Notes: generated from the letters alone by a model not told the origin. DNA of 64,000 nucleotides from Lineus longissimus (GCF_910592395.1 NC_088320.1:5766001-5830000), one strand, 5' to 3'. Counted from the first letter of the stretch, positions 1 to 12,428 are shown. A program made the numbers and translations.

Positions 1-1353
1 TCAGATAAACAACAGCGACATGTATTTGAATACGTTGATGACAAATTATGTGGTGACAAATTATTTTGGCTGTGCATCAGTTGTAAGTGTCTTCATCTGG
101 AGTATGAATTAAGATTTTGTGTTGTCAACCTACTCTCCTAAATATCTGCTCACTCCTCGCCAAGTTGACCCCTATGCATCATCACCCCTAGCTCTTTGGT
201 CCTTTGGGTGACATGGTGTCCATACCTGCATGATTGATTTCACCACTTCCCTATCGCCATCACCATCACCATCATCACCTACCTGATCATCAAAGCATTA
301 CTTGTAAATATCTTCTTCACTCTATTAATTTTCAAAATTATTAGAATTGTCCGTCTCCTGGGTTGTAAAAAATACAATTGGTCAAAAGTCATCAACCGAA
401 TTTCCTCTCAGACCCAGTTTTGAATTCTCCCTTTGCATTTCATGCAATGTTGATACACTCCTTAGCCATTTCAGCCAGAATAACGTCAAGCGAATGAAAT
501 AAAATATAACTATTCTGGCCAGATTTGCATAGGAGTGTTGCACAGGCATATGTGTAGAGGTAGAAGCAAAGAATTTAATAAATGGCCTGACTTTGATGTA
601 AAGTTTTCTTAAACATTTTAAACGAAAGGTTGTTCTTGTGTCTCTTAAGTCTAGCTGATTGTAAGTTGTAAATATAGTAAAAAATCTATGGAATAAATGC
701 TCTAAATAAAAGTTGTGAAACTGAAAAGGACATTTATTAGCATGCTGAATGTACTTCATGTGAAGTAGAATATGTGTACAAATATTTTTATAGATTGTCA
801 ATATTGCTATATTCTCGGATTCATTCTGATTCTAGACTATAAGAACTAAAGGTTTTTTCCCTTTCAAAATGTATTATGATGTATTTTTGTGTTTTATTTT
901 TTCATGTTGACTGTTTTTTAAATGGAAGCTGAGATAGTTTTTGGTTAAAGCATGTAATAACATGTTAAATGTGCCAATTTCAAATTATTAATTGCCAACA
1001 AATTTTAAGAAAAGCCAATTTTTTAAATTAAACGATCAAGCTATGAGTTCTATTTATCCAGAGAATAATGTGAATATGTGGCAACCTCACTGTTGAAATT
1101 CAACTCTGGGTGTATCAGCCAGTAATGACTCATAAAAAGAGTATTGAATTTGAAGTAGATGAATGGTGCATTTTATAGGTCCCATACTTCTAAATCTCTA
1201 ACTTTGATATCCGACAACTGAGAAAACTGGTTATGTAACATTCTTTAACTTTGATTTCTGACAACTGAGATCACTGATTACACTAACACTGTCTGGCCGT
1301 AATTCACTTGTACACACCAGTGCATGATGCATGATCTGCTTGCTTTATACCAG
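1..1353. other. Upstream intron of the LASP-like gene
   Basis: AT-rich sequence with no exon I can support. It includes a short CAC/CAT-rich simple repeat near 255-295. Because the first visible exon enters in phase 1, at least one coding exon must lie further upstream. LIM and nebulin-repeat exons are expected there from the family architecture. A 139-codon minus-strand reading frame at 382-801 looks like chance. Confidence 0.5.
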
Positions 1354-1611
1354 ACCAAGCGGCACAAAATCGGCCACAATCCACGGGGGCCTACGACTAT
1401 CAGTACGGCAACACAGGTTCGGGTTACGACCATCACCAACCAGGTCACGAACGTCACTCCGCTTACAACCAATACCGTCACTCGGAATACGAACCTCAAC
1501 AACACTCTGGCCATGACCACCATCGCCAAGAAGAGCCTAAGAAACGTAATATTTACCAACCGACGCCGTTCTCTATGACGGACGCTCGAGTTGTGAAATC
1601 TGTACCTCAGG
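1354..1611 (+). CDS. LASP: LASP exon: His/Tyr/Gln-rich linker segment
   Basis: This is an 86-codon symmetric 1-1 exon between AG at 1352-1353 and GTATGT at 1612. The correct frame reads through [19 protein letters not shown] and ends in a [17 protein letters not shown]-like stretch. Two other open frames overlap it and are shadows. The frame is chosen because its phase matches the next exon, creating a Gly/Asp-type split codon. Confidence 0.7.
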
Positions 1612-4600
1612 GTATGTAAAAAAATGTGGATTTAGCCGCATGGGCAGATTTCTTAGGTATTGTAATGTGGTCCAGTTTTGATTATTATGAATTATTTAGA
1701 TTCTTTTAGATTTCTTATCGTCTTGGGGTACTTTGTGAAATGTCTGCAGTTATCGTGAAATTTTAATCTGGTGTTGTCATGGGGTGTTTTCATTCCCTTT
1801 CGTCTGTTGTGCAGAAGTATCGTAGGCACGTGGCCATCCTCCTTGCTACATGATAATATTCCTTTACCTCTGCAGACCTACATGTAATGGCCATTCTCCT
1901 CTATGCTTAATAAAAAGCAAAAAACCTGTCTATCAAAGTTTCAGGGTCTTACAATGTTACATGATGGTCAGGGAATTTACTACACCCGTGTCCTTTCCTC
2001 TTCCTGTGTCGTCCCTCTCTATCCCAGGGTGTCCTGTCTTGGTGATGGTTCATGTATATGAATAACATAAGACCCATGTACATCTATAAAGGAGTCGTCT
2101 AAACGTGATCCAGACGTGTGAAAATATTGAGATTATTCAGCCAATCAAATTGCTGTTGATTGAAAATAAATGTGTAAAACATCGGCATGTCTTGTGGTTG
2201 CTGCACATGAATGAACACAAACGCATTTCGTCATATATTTTCTTGGAAAAAAGTGAATGTGGTTGCTTAATGTTTTCATTGCATGTTTTGCTTGAGAATG
2301 TTTCATTTGCATGCTCTGAAATTCTGATGGAAGTGAAATTGGTTTTCAAATTCATAATCTAAACCCCCTGAAGTGAACGAACTTTTACCCTCTCAGCCCC
2401 CTTGGACCCTCAACAACTGTTAAAAGCTATTAAGCAGGATTGTCCTGTTTTTACCTCTGAGAATGTTTTGTTCAAAGATGAAAGGAACCAGTTTTGCTGT
2501 TCAGAATTCCAGGGCCGTTACCTTCGCTTTTCCTGCATGTTGATTCTCCCTACTTTTTGGTTCGTACAGACAAAGCACAGTCGAGTCCCCAGGCTCAGCG
2601 AAGGCCCAATGATGATGGGCAAAATCAGGGTTACACAGTTGAAAGACAGTACCGAGGGGAAGCACCAAAACAAATGGAGCCGAAAGTGCAGAATATGGAC
2701 AGACAGAATCAGGACCCAAGAAGATATGAGGAGCCCCAAGGATATAGGAATGACGAGCAACGATACCAAGAGGAGCTCCAGAAAAGTTATGTGGATGAAT
2801 CGCGGAAAGGTTACCCGACTGATATGCAACGTGGGTTCCAACCAGATGTTCGTGGGGACCAGAAACCAGCGTACCAAGAGGAGCCAGCAAGGGGTTACAA
2901 TGAACCCCCGAGAGGTTTTAGTGATCCTCAGCAAGGTTACCATGACCGACCACAAAAAGGCCATAACGATCCACAAAAGGGCTACATGGAAACGTCAATT
3001 GGTTATAATGATCCACCTATGGGTTATAATGAACCACCAAAGGGTTATAATGAACCGCCAAAGGGGTACAATGAACCACCAAAGGGATACAATGAACCAC
3101 CAAAGGGATACAATGAACCACCAAAGGGATACAGTGAACCACCAAAGGGATACAATGAACCCCAGCGAGGCTCTTACATTGAACCACAGAAGGGTTATAC
3201 TGAACCTCAGAAAGGCTACAGTGTTCCACAGCAAGGTTCTTATAGCGAACCTAATCGGGGCTCCTACGGTGAACAACCAAAGAACCACAGTGATCCCCGT
3301 TCCTACACTGAACCGCCAAAAAGCTACAAGGAACCTCAGAGAGGATATAGTGAGGACGTGCAAAGTTATCCTGCCGAACCAAAGGGTTATCCACCACAGC
3401 ATGAAGAACCAGCCCGAGGAGGGTACCCCGAACCTGCCCGGGATGAACCGCCCAAGTCACAGCAGCAGAAACCAAACGATTTCCAGTATGGGGCACCACA
3501 GAAAGGGTATGAATCACCGCGGCTCAACAATGCCAGATTGGGGTATAATGACCCACAGAAAGGTTTCGTCTCGTCTGAAGATCTAAAAATGCCGGACCTG
3601 TACCCTCAGATTCATAACAATATTCATGACCCACCAAAAAGTTATTCAGATGCTCCACAAGATAATCCTCGAGGTTACAATGGACAGCGAGAGGATCCCC
3701 ATACCCCACAGAAAGAGGATCGGAAGGCCAAGAATGGGGTTCCAGGGTACATGCAGGAGCAGAACTTCCAGAGTCCTTACTCGGCACGGAGTCAGCCTAA
3801 GATTGCATATTCTTCGGTTGCGGGTGAGTGCATGTACTATCATCCTTGTACATGGGTGTCGCCACTGCTTCAGTCTAACAATTTCGAGCTCAGGTGGGCC
3901 ATTATACTGGTACCATATCTAGTTTGGAGAAAATTTAAACTTAAGCGCTAGGCCCTTGGGCCTTTTGTTGAAACAAAACTCTCGGCAAAGCTGTGAAACA
4001 GATTTGTTTCACACAATTGCTGAGAATGTTTTAGTCCAAGTCAAATTTTCTAAATTTTGTTTCGAATGTTTTTGTCTCCTGGCGACACCGATGTATATTA
4101 TCCTCGACTATCCAGTCAAAACATCAGTATGTGGGGGTACTTAAATTGGGTATTTGTTGCATGTTGGAATGAGTGATCTAAAGTTTTTGCCTGCTGTACC
4201 TTGCTTGCGCCCACGCATGTCTGTATTTTGGTAAATCCTGCAGCTCCATTTTAAATTATGATAACTCCAATTCTCGTTTTCATAAAAGAGGAAATTTCCT
4301 TTTGAACTATTTGGAGATGAACCTTCCGATATTCAGCCCTTTAAGATTTTAGGGTACATATACAAACATTCCAGAAAGTGGGTAGAATTGCTACATGTAA
4401 ATCAAGTAATGATGCAAAACGGTTGTCAAATTTTAGGATCATACCGACATGGGCATTGACTAATATGATTGACTGTTGCGAACAGTGCTACTCAACTGAA
4501 ACATAGTTTGAGTGAATAACCTAACAGTTTAGGTGATTTGTTTCATCTGTGTATTAAAGTTACCCTCATGCATTTTAAAACTAAAAAAGGGGTCGAAGTC

Positions 4601-7600
4601 AAACCACGAAGGAACATGGTATGTACATTTTCTCATGGTTCCATGCATCCTGCATGTTTCAATTTCAATTTTTGGATGTTTGATGTTGTTCATTTCATGT
4701 TACGTATATCAATCTTCTATTCATGTCTGCATATTTTGTCATTTTCAAAAAATCTATAGCCATGTTGATATATATCTTTGTATTGCAGGTTCAATCATAG
4801 TTAGATATTCTATCTTGACGTTCTCTGTCGTTCATCAACCTCACTCTAGGGTTTTATGTGAGCACTCGATACACTCTGTATCTGATGCATTGTAATACCC
4901 TGTAGGAGAGATTGAGATGAGAATGACAGTTTGTGCAGGCCTCTTTTAGAACTGAGAAAAAAGAAATGTACATCCTACTTATGTCCTGCATGCGACACAT
5001 GCACTGTGTACAGTGCATACTGTGTACTGTGTACTGTGCATACTGTGTACAGTGCATACTGTGTACTGTGCGTACTGTGTACTGTGTACTGTGCATACTG
5101 TGTACTGTGTACTGCATCATCGTATACACTATTGACCAGTTACTAAAACATGCATTTTATTTCATGCGACTCCAACGTTCTAACAATATCTAGACGTTCA
5201 ATTTGAAGTCTTGTATGTTACTGGATCATGAATTTGAGCATTTTTTCTGTTCTTTGATAATTAAAATGGGGTACATACCACACTGGGCCGTGTACCGTAT
5301 ACTGGAAATAATTAGCACTTCCTCGTGATTTCAGATGAACCCGCACCGCAGACCCACAAGATTGGATCTGTTGCTGATCTAGATCCTCACCCCGCCAGAA
5401 ATGATTACCGCCATTCCAGTGGAAACCAATATGGCGGCCAGCCGCAGTACCAACCACCAGCGCAAACGCAGCATGCCCCGCAGCCGCATCATGCGCCTGT
5501 ACAGCAACAAATGTCAGGAAGAGGGGTATGTATAAAACGTGGGATCGTCTTTCATTGTTCGGTGTTTTCATTTCGTGTTTTGATCAATCAGGATCCATTG
5601 CACATGGGTACATGACAGGGTTATCGATCCAGTGCAATTCTTATCATGTGTGTTATTAAGTTAGGAGCAAATTCGCAGTCCAACTGGTACCATCAGAAAG
5701 TATTCATCAAAACAGCTTTTCAACTATTGGTCTCGTCAATAATTTTCGACAGTTCATAACTTTTTGGGGAGGAGGGCAGTATCTTGTACACGTGGAAGGA
5801 AACTGTTCTGTTAAAAATACCAAGCCAGAGTTATATGTACTTTTGTGCAAATGGGTTTCCAAATACATTCGTGGTTTAATTTACTTAGCATTTTCGAGTT
5901 AGAATTAAGATTGAATAACTGCATTTTGACTGACGGTCTGTACGTTAGAAATGTACTAAAATCACTGGACTTGGAATTCTGTTCGGTTCTGGCTTTTCTC
6001 AACCAGTTAATTGCGCATGCGTTAATTGGTTGGAAATTCCTTAGTTGAGAACCAGCATGAAATTTATCGAAATTTTGTGGTGAAGATTAAACTGTGCATG
6101 TTGTCGAATTTGTATATCACCAGCCACTCTCCATGAAAGTTGTCCATCTCAACTCAAGTTGTATTCCATCACTCTGTCGTATGCACTCAAGAAAGGGTGC
6201 TCCTTCTCAAATGTTGTGTATTCACAAATGTTATGTTTTCCTTGCTTGATCTTTATTCTAGACCAATAAGAAAGAAAAAAGAGAGAAAAAGCCAAAAAAA
6301 GTAAAACATAGTTTACAGTCGCCTAGTTCAACTTCAGCACTTTACCTTTCGTAAACAAAATGGCAAAGGGATTTTTGCTCCTCCTTGCTATTCTAACCTT
6401 GACACCATCTTTTAACTCGCACTTCTTGGGCCATGTTTTTCACAAGTTCAGCTTCTGCTTCGCCGCTTAAAAGGGGGTGGTAGATGCTTCACATAGTGAG
6501 CTGTGTTGGGTAAAACCTCTATCACCATGAGCCCATGACGATGACGATGACAATTGGACTGCAATGTCTGCTGGGACCTGTGATTAAGGTGCTAAAGTTA
6601 GTTGTGACTTCTCAGCACTTCTCCAAGCGAATAGAGAAGAACCTCACTCGCTGTTTTGCCCCTGTTAGATATCTTCTTAAAAACAGGCCCCTCTCAATTA
6701 AATTGCCAATCCCAAGCTATCCGATTTGCCTAATATTGAGTCATTTACTCCTCAAAACGTCGCTGGCATAGGTCAAGCTGGTGAAAATATGTACTAATCT
6801 TGAGTTCTGTTTCCTCCAAGACCCACCAAACTCACCATAGTCACCAAACTCATCCGACTCACTTGAGTCATCATCATCAGGCTGCTCATCAAACTCAACA
6901 GGCTCATCACCAAACAAGTCATCAAGCTCACCAAACGAGTCATCAAACTCACCAAACGAGTCATCCAATTCACCAAATGAGTCATCAAACTCAACAATCG
7001 AGTCACCACCAGACTCAGCATCCTGCTCACGAGTCTCACCACTCGCACCAGACTCACGAGTCACCGTCGAGATTTTCCACGTTCAAACAACAACATTCGG
7101 TACCGACCACCGTGAGTATCGGTGACTCTGTGAACTTTGATTTCTTCGCAAGTCTGTTTCCAAAGTATTCGAGTCTGTGCTGTTTGTCGTAATGGTCAAA
7201 ATGGTGTAACTTCTTGCATGAATCTGAAATTCTTTGAGTTTCCGTTTAGGGTTAACCACAGGTACCACCACTTGGGCTAGATTTTTAAATCGTGAAGCAA
7301 TAAGAACCCCTTCAAGGCTGTTCTCCGGAAAACAAGAACAGACTCGCACCCTTGAAAGAGTTCTGAATGCTTCTAGCCAAAATGGTGCTGCCTGTGGTCA
7401 ACCCTTGAGCCATTTAGTATAAAGGCAAATGTCACTTTCAAGATCCTCTCTTGAGTTTAACTCTCATTGTAGTACCTTTTGATAGTGTTGGAGATGTTGA
7501 GAACTTTTTTATCTCATTCTCATTTCATCTATTGCCATTCAATTTATATCATTCCTACCTCTATGAAATAAAATTGACATAAAGACATTTTGCCATGTGG

Positions 7601-10055
7601 ATTCAATGATGAACTGACATTTTCAATCTTTGTAATTTGATATCATGATATTGATAAACGAGACAATATGGCATGAACAGCAAAGCTATTTCAGATTCAT
7701 GTGAGCATTTTTACATCTGATTTTAATCCATTTTTCTCGGACATTTCGTAACGCGTTTATGACTTTTCTATGATCGTAGATAGGTGAATATTGTCTGTAG
7801 AGTTTGGTGTTTGTCAGCTTGACTGATGTTAGCTCAGTTTTAGTCTTTTCAATTCCAAGTGTAAACAGCAGTCTCCTCTCGAGGACGAGGAAATGTCCAT
7901 AGCCTTCTTTCCGCTTGTAATTTCACAACGAGTACAGTGCTTTAGGCCATAATCCCACATGAGGCTGTCACACAAGTTATCAGTTAAGTTGTCTTTGCGG
8001 AAAACTTTCTGTTGAAAATATTGTCCACACCAGTTATTATTGAGTTTGTTGCCATAGAAGAAAACTCTTAGGTGAAGTCATGGCCCAATTTGATGCACAA
8101 TAAACTGTACCAATAACACAAAAAATCTGTAAATCTCATATTAGATCAATATCTAAAGTGAAGTTAGTGGCCCAATTTGTTGCACAGTAAACTGTACCAA
8201 TAACACAAAAAATCTGTAAATCTCATATTAGATCAATATCTAACGTGAAGTTAGTGGCCCAATTTGTTGCACAGTAAACTGTACCAATAACACAAAATTC
8301 TGTAAATCACATATCTAACCCACTTTTGTACTTTCGTAGTATATTTCGACTCCTTCAATAGCAAACTGACCTCCATGTTTAGATGAGTCTACCTGACAGC
8401 AAGTGGATGCGGGATCAAACTTTATCCAATCTGAAACATCAAATTACTTTTCACTAAAAAATGTCAGGATGGTATTTTGGTATTGAATGGATTTTGCACT
8501 GTAGCATGTCTTTGTTTTTGTTTGTGCGCTATTTTATGTTAATTTTCTTCCTTTGTTTTAATTCCTAACTTTTGTGTGGCTTGCTAAAGGTGCAATGGGG
8601 ATGGTGTTTCTTCGAACAATCTCGTTAAGTTGCTCTATTTTTGATGTAAGAAGTTTTAAACGCTTGGGTTTAAAGGAGTGTTCCAAGAATGGACCAAAGA
8701 AAGTCCAAAAAGTATGAACTTGTGTAGTTTACATGTATCTTGGATTCTCTGTAGTCTGTGCACCCAATCAAAAAAGCTGTCGTTTGTAACAACACTTTGG
8801 GGGGGGGGGTGTAAAAATGATCCTACATGTATCATGATGAATTAAGTGATAACATCGCACAGTTCAAAGTTCCCGCAAAAAATAAAATCACTTCGCCTGG
8901 ATATACCGACTCCGATTACAAAAGTATCCAGTGCCAGGGGAAGAAATGAATGTTCATTCTTTCACTCCAATATTGTACTCATCACAGAGGCATGGAGTAG
9001 AAGCACACCAACCCCTTATTCACCTAACACTTGCTTTAACCCTTTGAAACCTGAGTGTGCCCTATCTCGAGTTGCTCAATTGGCACTTGATCACTTATTT
9101 CCTGGGAATAAAAAATGGCCCTCGCGAGAGTGATTTCCGTGCCACGAAACTGGTACACTGGGTCCAAAGGGTTATCAATGTCTGTGTCTGTAGGAAGACG
9201 AAGTGTTTGCACCAAATCCCCGGAAGTTGTCTGGACCTGGGTCGGCAGGGATGAACATTAATATCAGCATCCCAACAGACACCACGTCCCCAAAGATTTC
9301 TTCACCCGTTGGTAGGGCCCTGCCTCCAATTCCGTTGGGGGTAAGTTGGTTGTGCATGGTTTATTGCATGATCAGAAATCTTGGACCAAGTGAGGACAGG
9401 AGGAGTCAAAAACTAGGGCGATTTTCCACTCTTACCACTTGACACTCTGTAAGACCGTATTTCTAATACCATTAACTCAGCATTTTATTTTCTTGATCTT
9501 TGCACAATTCACAGATCATGCATTAACATGTAGAACTTTCTTTGTTTGATTAAATAAAATTTTCTAGTTGCTGATTTGGTTTAGAGTTTGTATTATCACT
9601 TGTATTACATACTTAAGTAAATGTGGCTCTCTGACTGAAATCATTTGAAATGAGACCAAAGTAAGACAGTTTTTCCCTTGACGTCAATTCTAATATCTGC
9701 CCATCGCTTCCAGCCAACACTGTTACCTATCCAATGTAAGGATGTTATCTCTGTCCAACCTTCATGTAGAATTTGGATTATGAGACCTGGAAATCTCCAA
9801 CTGTTCGTAAGAAACCTCTCCCTCGATTGGGGGTTTTCTCTCCCCCTTTGTAACATTGTTTGCCTCATCATCTTCCAGCCCAGATACCAAGCACTTTATG
9901 ACTACAGCGCGGGTGACGACGATGAAGTCACTTTCCAAGAAGGCGACATCATCGTCGATACGGAAACTATCGATCCCGGCTGGATGATGGGTCGCGTGGA
10001 ACGTACGGGAAAGTCGGGAATGTTGCCTTCAAATTACGTTGAGGAGTTACGTTAG
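1354..10055 (+). CDS. LASP: LASP-like LIM/nebulin/SH3 adaptor, 3' part of gene (six exons)
   Basis: The C-terminal SH3 domain closely resembles those of LASP1, nebulette and nebulin, which are actin-associated adaptors of focal adhesions and thin filaments. Inferred exons: 1354-1611, 2570-3823, 5335-5525, 6821-7111, 9194-9340, 9879-10055. Entry phases are 1,1,1,0,0,0, all with AG/GT borders, giving an open product of about 771 residues plus upstream exons. The order is a His/Tyr-rich segment, a very long YxxP-rich linker, a Gln/His/Pro segment, a His-rich cassette, a short Pro/Ser segment, then SH3. Vertebrate LASP1 is only about 260 residues in total, so the linker between nebulin repeats and SH3 is hugely expanded here. 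The 5' end is outside the window. Family assignment rests on the SH3; another nebulin-family paralogue is possible. Confidence 0.82.
2570..3823 (+). CDS. LASP: LASP exon: heptad YxxP repeat linker
   Basis: This 418-codon exon is phase 1 at both ends, bounded by TACAG and GTGAGT. It encodes a proline/tyrosine linker built on a seven-residue unit G-Y-N-E-P-P-K. The unit is near perfect at about 3002-3170, where the DNA is a 21-bp tandem repeat, and degenerates on either side. I count about 20 YxxP motifs (YNEP, YSEP, YTEP, YIEP, YNDP and others). There is no hydrophobic core, so it is probably disordered. YxxP is the consensus for SH2 domains of Crk/Nck adaptors once phosphorylated. Long overlapping open frames on the other strand and frame arise from the repeat. 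Confidence 0.8.
3824..5334 (+). other. LASP intron with a 16-bp-type minisatellite
   Basis: A 1.5-kb intron. At about 5000-5117 there is a tandem array of TACTGTGTACTGTGCA-like units, with small open frames rich in Cys/Tyr/Val that are repeat artefacts. Nothing else is supported. Confidence 0.6.
5335..5525 (+). CDS. LASP: LASP exon: Gln/His/Pro-rich segment
   Basis: The acceptor is TTTCAG and the donor GTATGT. It enters in phase 1 and leaves in phase 0, so it switches the gene from 1-1 to 0-0 exons. The product segment ([20 protein letters not shown] onward) is rich in Gln, Pro and His. No domain is recognised. Confidence 0.7.
6821..7111 (+). CDS. LASP: LASP exon: histidine-rich cassette
   Basis: This 97-codon 0-0 exon runs from CCAAG to GTGAGT. 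About 28 of its 97 residues are His, arranged as H-Q-T / S-H-Q repeats, ending with a Ser/Arg/Phe tail. The DNA shows a degenerate tandem CATCAAACTCACCAAACGAG pattern, so it probably grew by slippage. Being symmetric, it could be skipped without changing frame. The opposite strand has an Asp/Glu-rich open frame that is a mirror of the repeat. Confidence 0.7.
8072..8326 (+). repeat. 86-87-bp tandem triplication
   Basis: Units begin at 8072, 8158 and 8245 with GTGAAGT(C/T)A. They share TGGCCCAATTTG, AAACTGTACCAATAACACA and CTGTAAATC. The second and third copies are almost identical over their first 60 bp and the third is truncated after about 80 bp. The array lies in the LASP intron between the His-rich exon and the Pro/Ser exon. 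Confidence 0.85.
9194..9340 (+). CDS. LASP: LASP exon: Pro/Ser segment before SH3
   Basis: A 49-codon 0-0 exon with acceptor CTGTAG and donor GTAAGT. It reads [19 protein letters not shown] and on to RALPPIPLG. The terminal PPIP may be a proline-rich ligand. It is a second skippable cassette. Confidence 0.65.
9879..10055 (+). CDS. LASP: LASP last exon: SH3 domain and stop
   Basis: The exon starts after TTCCAG in phase 0 and ends with TAG at 10053-10055. All 58 residues form one SH3 domain: ALYDYSA (RT loop start), [11 protein letters not shown], the [10 protein letters not shown] core, and [12 protein letters not shown] with the conserved PSNYV. The ALYDY, GW and PxNYV signatures that build the proline-binding groove are intact. 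The match to nebulin-family SH3 domains (DEVxFxxGD, ERTGxxGMLPxNYVE) is what identifies the gene. Confidence 0.9.
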   Translation, partial: PRYQALYDYSAGDDDEVTFQEGDIIVDTETIDPGWMMGRVERTGKSGMLPSNYVEELR

Positions 10056-11416
10056 GAATGGAAAATTTTGGCATTCGGATCGCAAATCTTTGAAATATTG
10101 TCGCACTTTGAGAGTTTTCGAAATGGGTTGTAATATACGTATATTGTGGCTCAGATTGTTGCAATGATTTGATGAGGATCTTAAACATTTATTGAAATTG
10201 TTGCACGGTTAAGTTTTTGAATTTGATCGCGGATTATTGATATTTAGGTCTGAGTATTGCAATGATTGATCCTGGGTGAAATGGTTTTCCGAGGATTGTA
10301 TTACACAAGAATAGCTTATTGCAATGATCTGAATATACTGTAGGAGTGGCATTTTTTTCTAACATTGAAAATTGCCGTCACACGATTAGGTTTTTGAAAA
10401 GTTGATTATGTATTTTAATATCGCAGTTCATGTTGAGATTTGTTGTAAAGTTTGTGCACACTCAAAAGTTTTATGCTAAAGAAATTGTGCACACTCAATA
10501 CTTTTTAGCTAAAAATTATTTTATGCCTTATTGACTGAAGTGCATTTCATACAGTTAAATGCTAATAACATATAAATAGTCCCATCCAACAGCAGCCATG
10601 TAGCTATATTTAGATAAAATATATTACCTTAGGCCAATGAAATTTGAAATCAGGTTCTCGTCAGACACTTTTAGGAAATGGGTAATGGTTTTTGTTCATC
10701 TCTCAGCTTCTACCATGAATTAAAACAATGATTTTCCTGGTCAAAAACACAAACTCATTGAAAATAGTCTTAACGGCCAGAAAACTAAAAAAAATGGTGA
10801 GGCTTTGGAAAATAGTCACCATCAGGGTTTGACCTTCGACTCCTTCATGTTTAAACGTGTTTTTCTGTTGCTCTGGCCCTGTCCACAAGTCTTGCAATTG
10901 ATTACGAGAACCATGATACCATGTTTGAGTGGCCTCATGTAGTTCTGACGGATAGGTACAGAAAGTTTTTCTCGAATTTATTTGGTGGAATTGGTATTTG
11001 TATTTGTATATCATGATTTAACCGAGAACAAGAATCATTTACATGTAATGAGAGAGAAAAATAACTTTAAAGTTTAATAGGTTTTTCATTTACATTGAAC
11101 TTTTTATGAATGTTTTGTGAAAGAGGAGGGGGCAACAAGACGCTTGTTGGATGCAGAATTATACATCTATTGTTGAACTCTCAACATTTCAAAAGAATTC
11201 CCTTGACAGGAATTTCTTGGCCCCCCGGGTTACTGCCAGATTCGATTCACTCCACAACTTGTATATGTATGCTTATATCACGCAGCAAATTTAGTTTTAT
11301 AGCTTAGCTGCAGATAGTTTCATCAGCTTGGTTTTTGGTAGGCAATGAAAGTTCTAACTTTTATCGCAAGCAGAGGAATTTTCCTTGTGTAAATACTATA
11401 ATAACTAAGCGTAACA

Positions 11417-11534
11417 TTTACAGTCCCCGATCAGAAATGACGTAGTTTGACTGCATTCAAAGATATACCCATTGAACAATGGCGCTTACTTCAGCAATTG
11501 ATGACTTTTTTGGGCAATGATCGGGGATTGTAAT
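11417..11534 (+). mobile_element. Short MITE-like element, copy 1 (CCCCGATC termini)
   Basis: A 118-bp segment whose ends are inverted repeats of about 16 bp: TTTACAGTCCCCGATCA at the left and TGATCGGGGATTGTAA at the right. A second, diverged copy in the same orientation is at 23082-23201. Shared interior words include AAATGACGT and GATGAC followed by a T run. No coding capacity, so it would be a non-autonomous DNA transposon. Confidence 0.7.
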
Positions 11535-12428
11535 CTCGTTCCCTGAGTGAGTTCATTGGGCATGGATGACACTGAGTTGACGTAGCTGGTTGACGGACTT
11601 GTTCTCGAATGAGGCCATCCTGGAGCTCAGGCCAACACTCGGCACCATCGACCGAACTTGCCCTGAATAAACCGACATGCTTCACTGATATCACAACACC
11701 CCCGCCGTTTGATGATAAATGCGTACCATCCATGTCTCAAAACCACTTTTCAAATTAGTACAAACTGCTTTCTAGTTATTCAATAAGTCATATTCCATTC
11801 ATTCCTTACTTTAATTGACACTTCTGATGTTCTTTTGTTGTATTAGTCGATGTTTTTCTCCAAACGCGGGGAGGATGATGGCTATCATCGGTTTAGTCCA
11901 GGGTCTGTAACGTATGAGGGGAGGAGGATATAACTAACTCTGGATTTTCGAGGATGGACTAGGCCTGACCTCGATCTAAATGCTTAGCTGAATATTTTAA
12001 TGTGTCATGCTTATGTTCTAGAATTACCTCATTCTTGTATTTGATTTTAAACCATTTTACACTGCAAGCGCATATTGCTGTATATATTATAATGTTCATG
12101 CATTTTATTTTGCATTCAGGGTGTTCCCAAAAAATTTGAGAACAACCTGGTTTAGATATTTCTTAGCACCCGGCGTAGAGATTAAGTAATGCGTAGGTTA
12201 GTATGTATGTTTTATTGTTCGTCTGCCCGGCAATGGACTCGACCAAAAACTGTCAACCCCTTTATTTTAGCGTGTGCCTAACATGTATATTATCACGAGT
12301 TTAGTTTTATAAGTTGTTAAAGAAAGGTCAAGCATTGATTACTGCTCTGATGATGTACAAATGTATTCATTGGAAAAACAATCAATTTACGGAATTTAAT
12401 GGTAGAGAAATCTAAGAAGACATTTTCC

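Noticed and set aside
382-801. 139-codon minus-strand open frame before LASP
   Set aside because: AT-rich, no domain, no splice context; its composition (Phe, Leu, Thr, His) fits random AT-rich DNA.
2518-3402. Long minus-strand frames opposite the YxxP exon
   Set aside because: They are the mirror of a 21-bp coding repeat; the plus-strand frame has matching splice sites and phases.
4931-5193. Cys/Tyr-rich frames at 4.9-5.2 kb
   Set aside because: Generated by the TACTGTGTACTGTGCA minisatellite.
6741-7064. Asp/Glu-rich minus-strand frame of 107 codons
   Set aside because: Antisense of the His-rich LASP exon; acidic repeats result from complementing the CAN-type codons.
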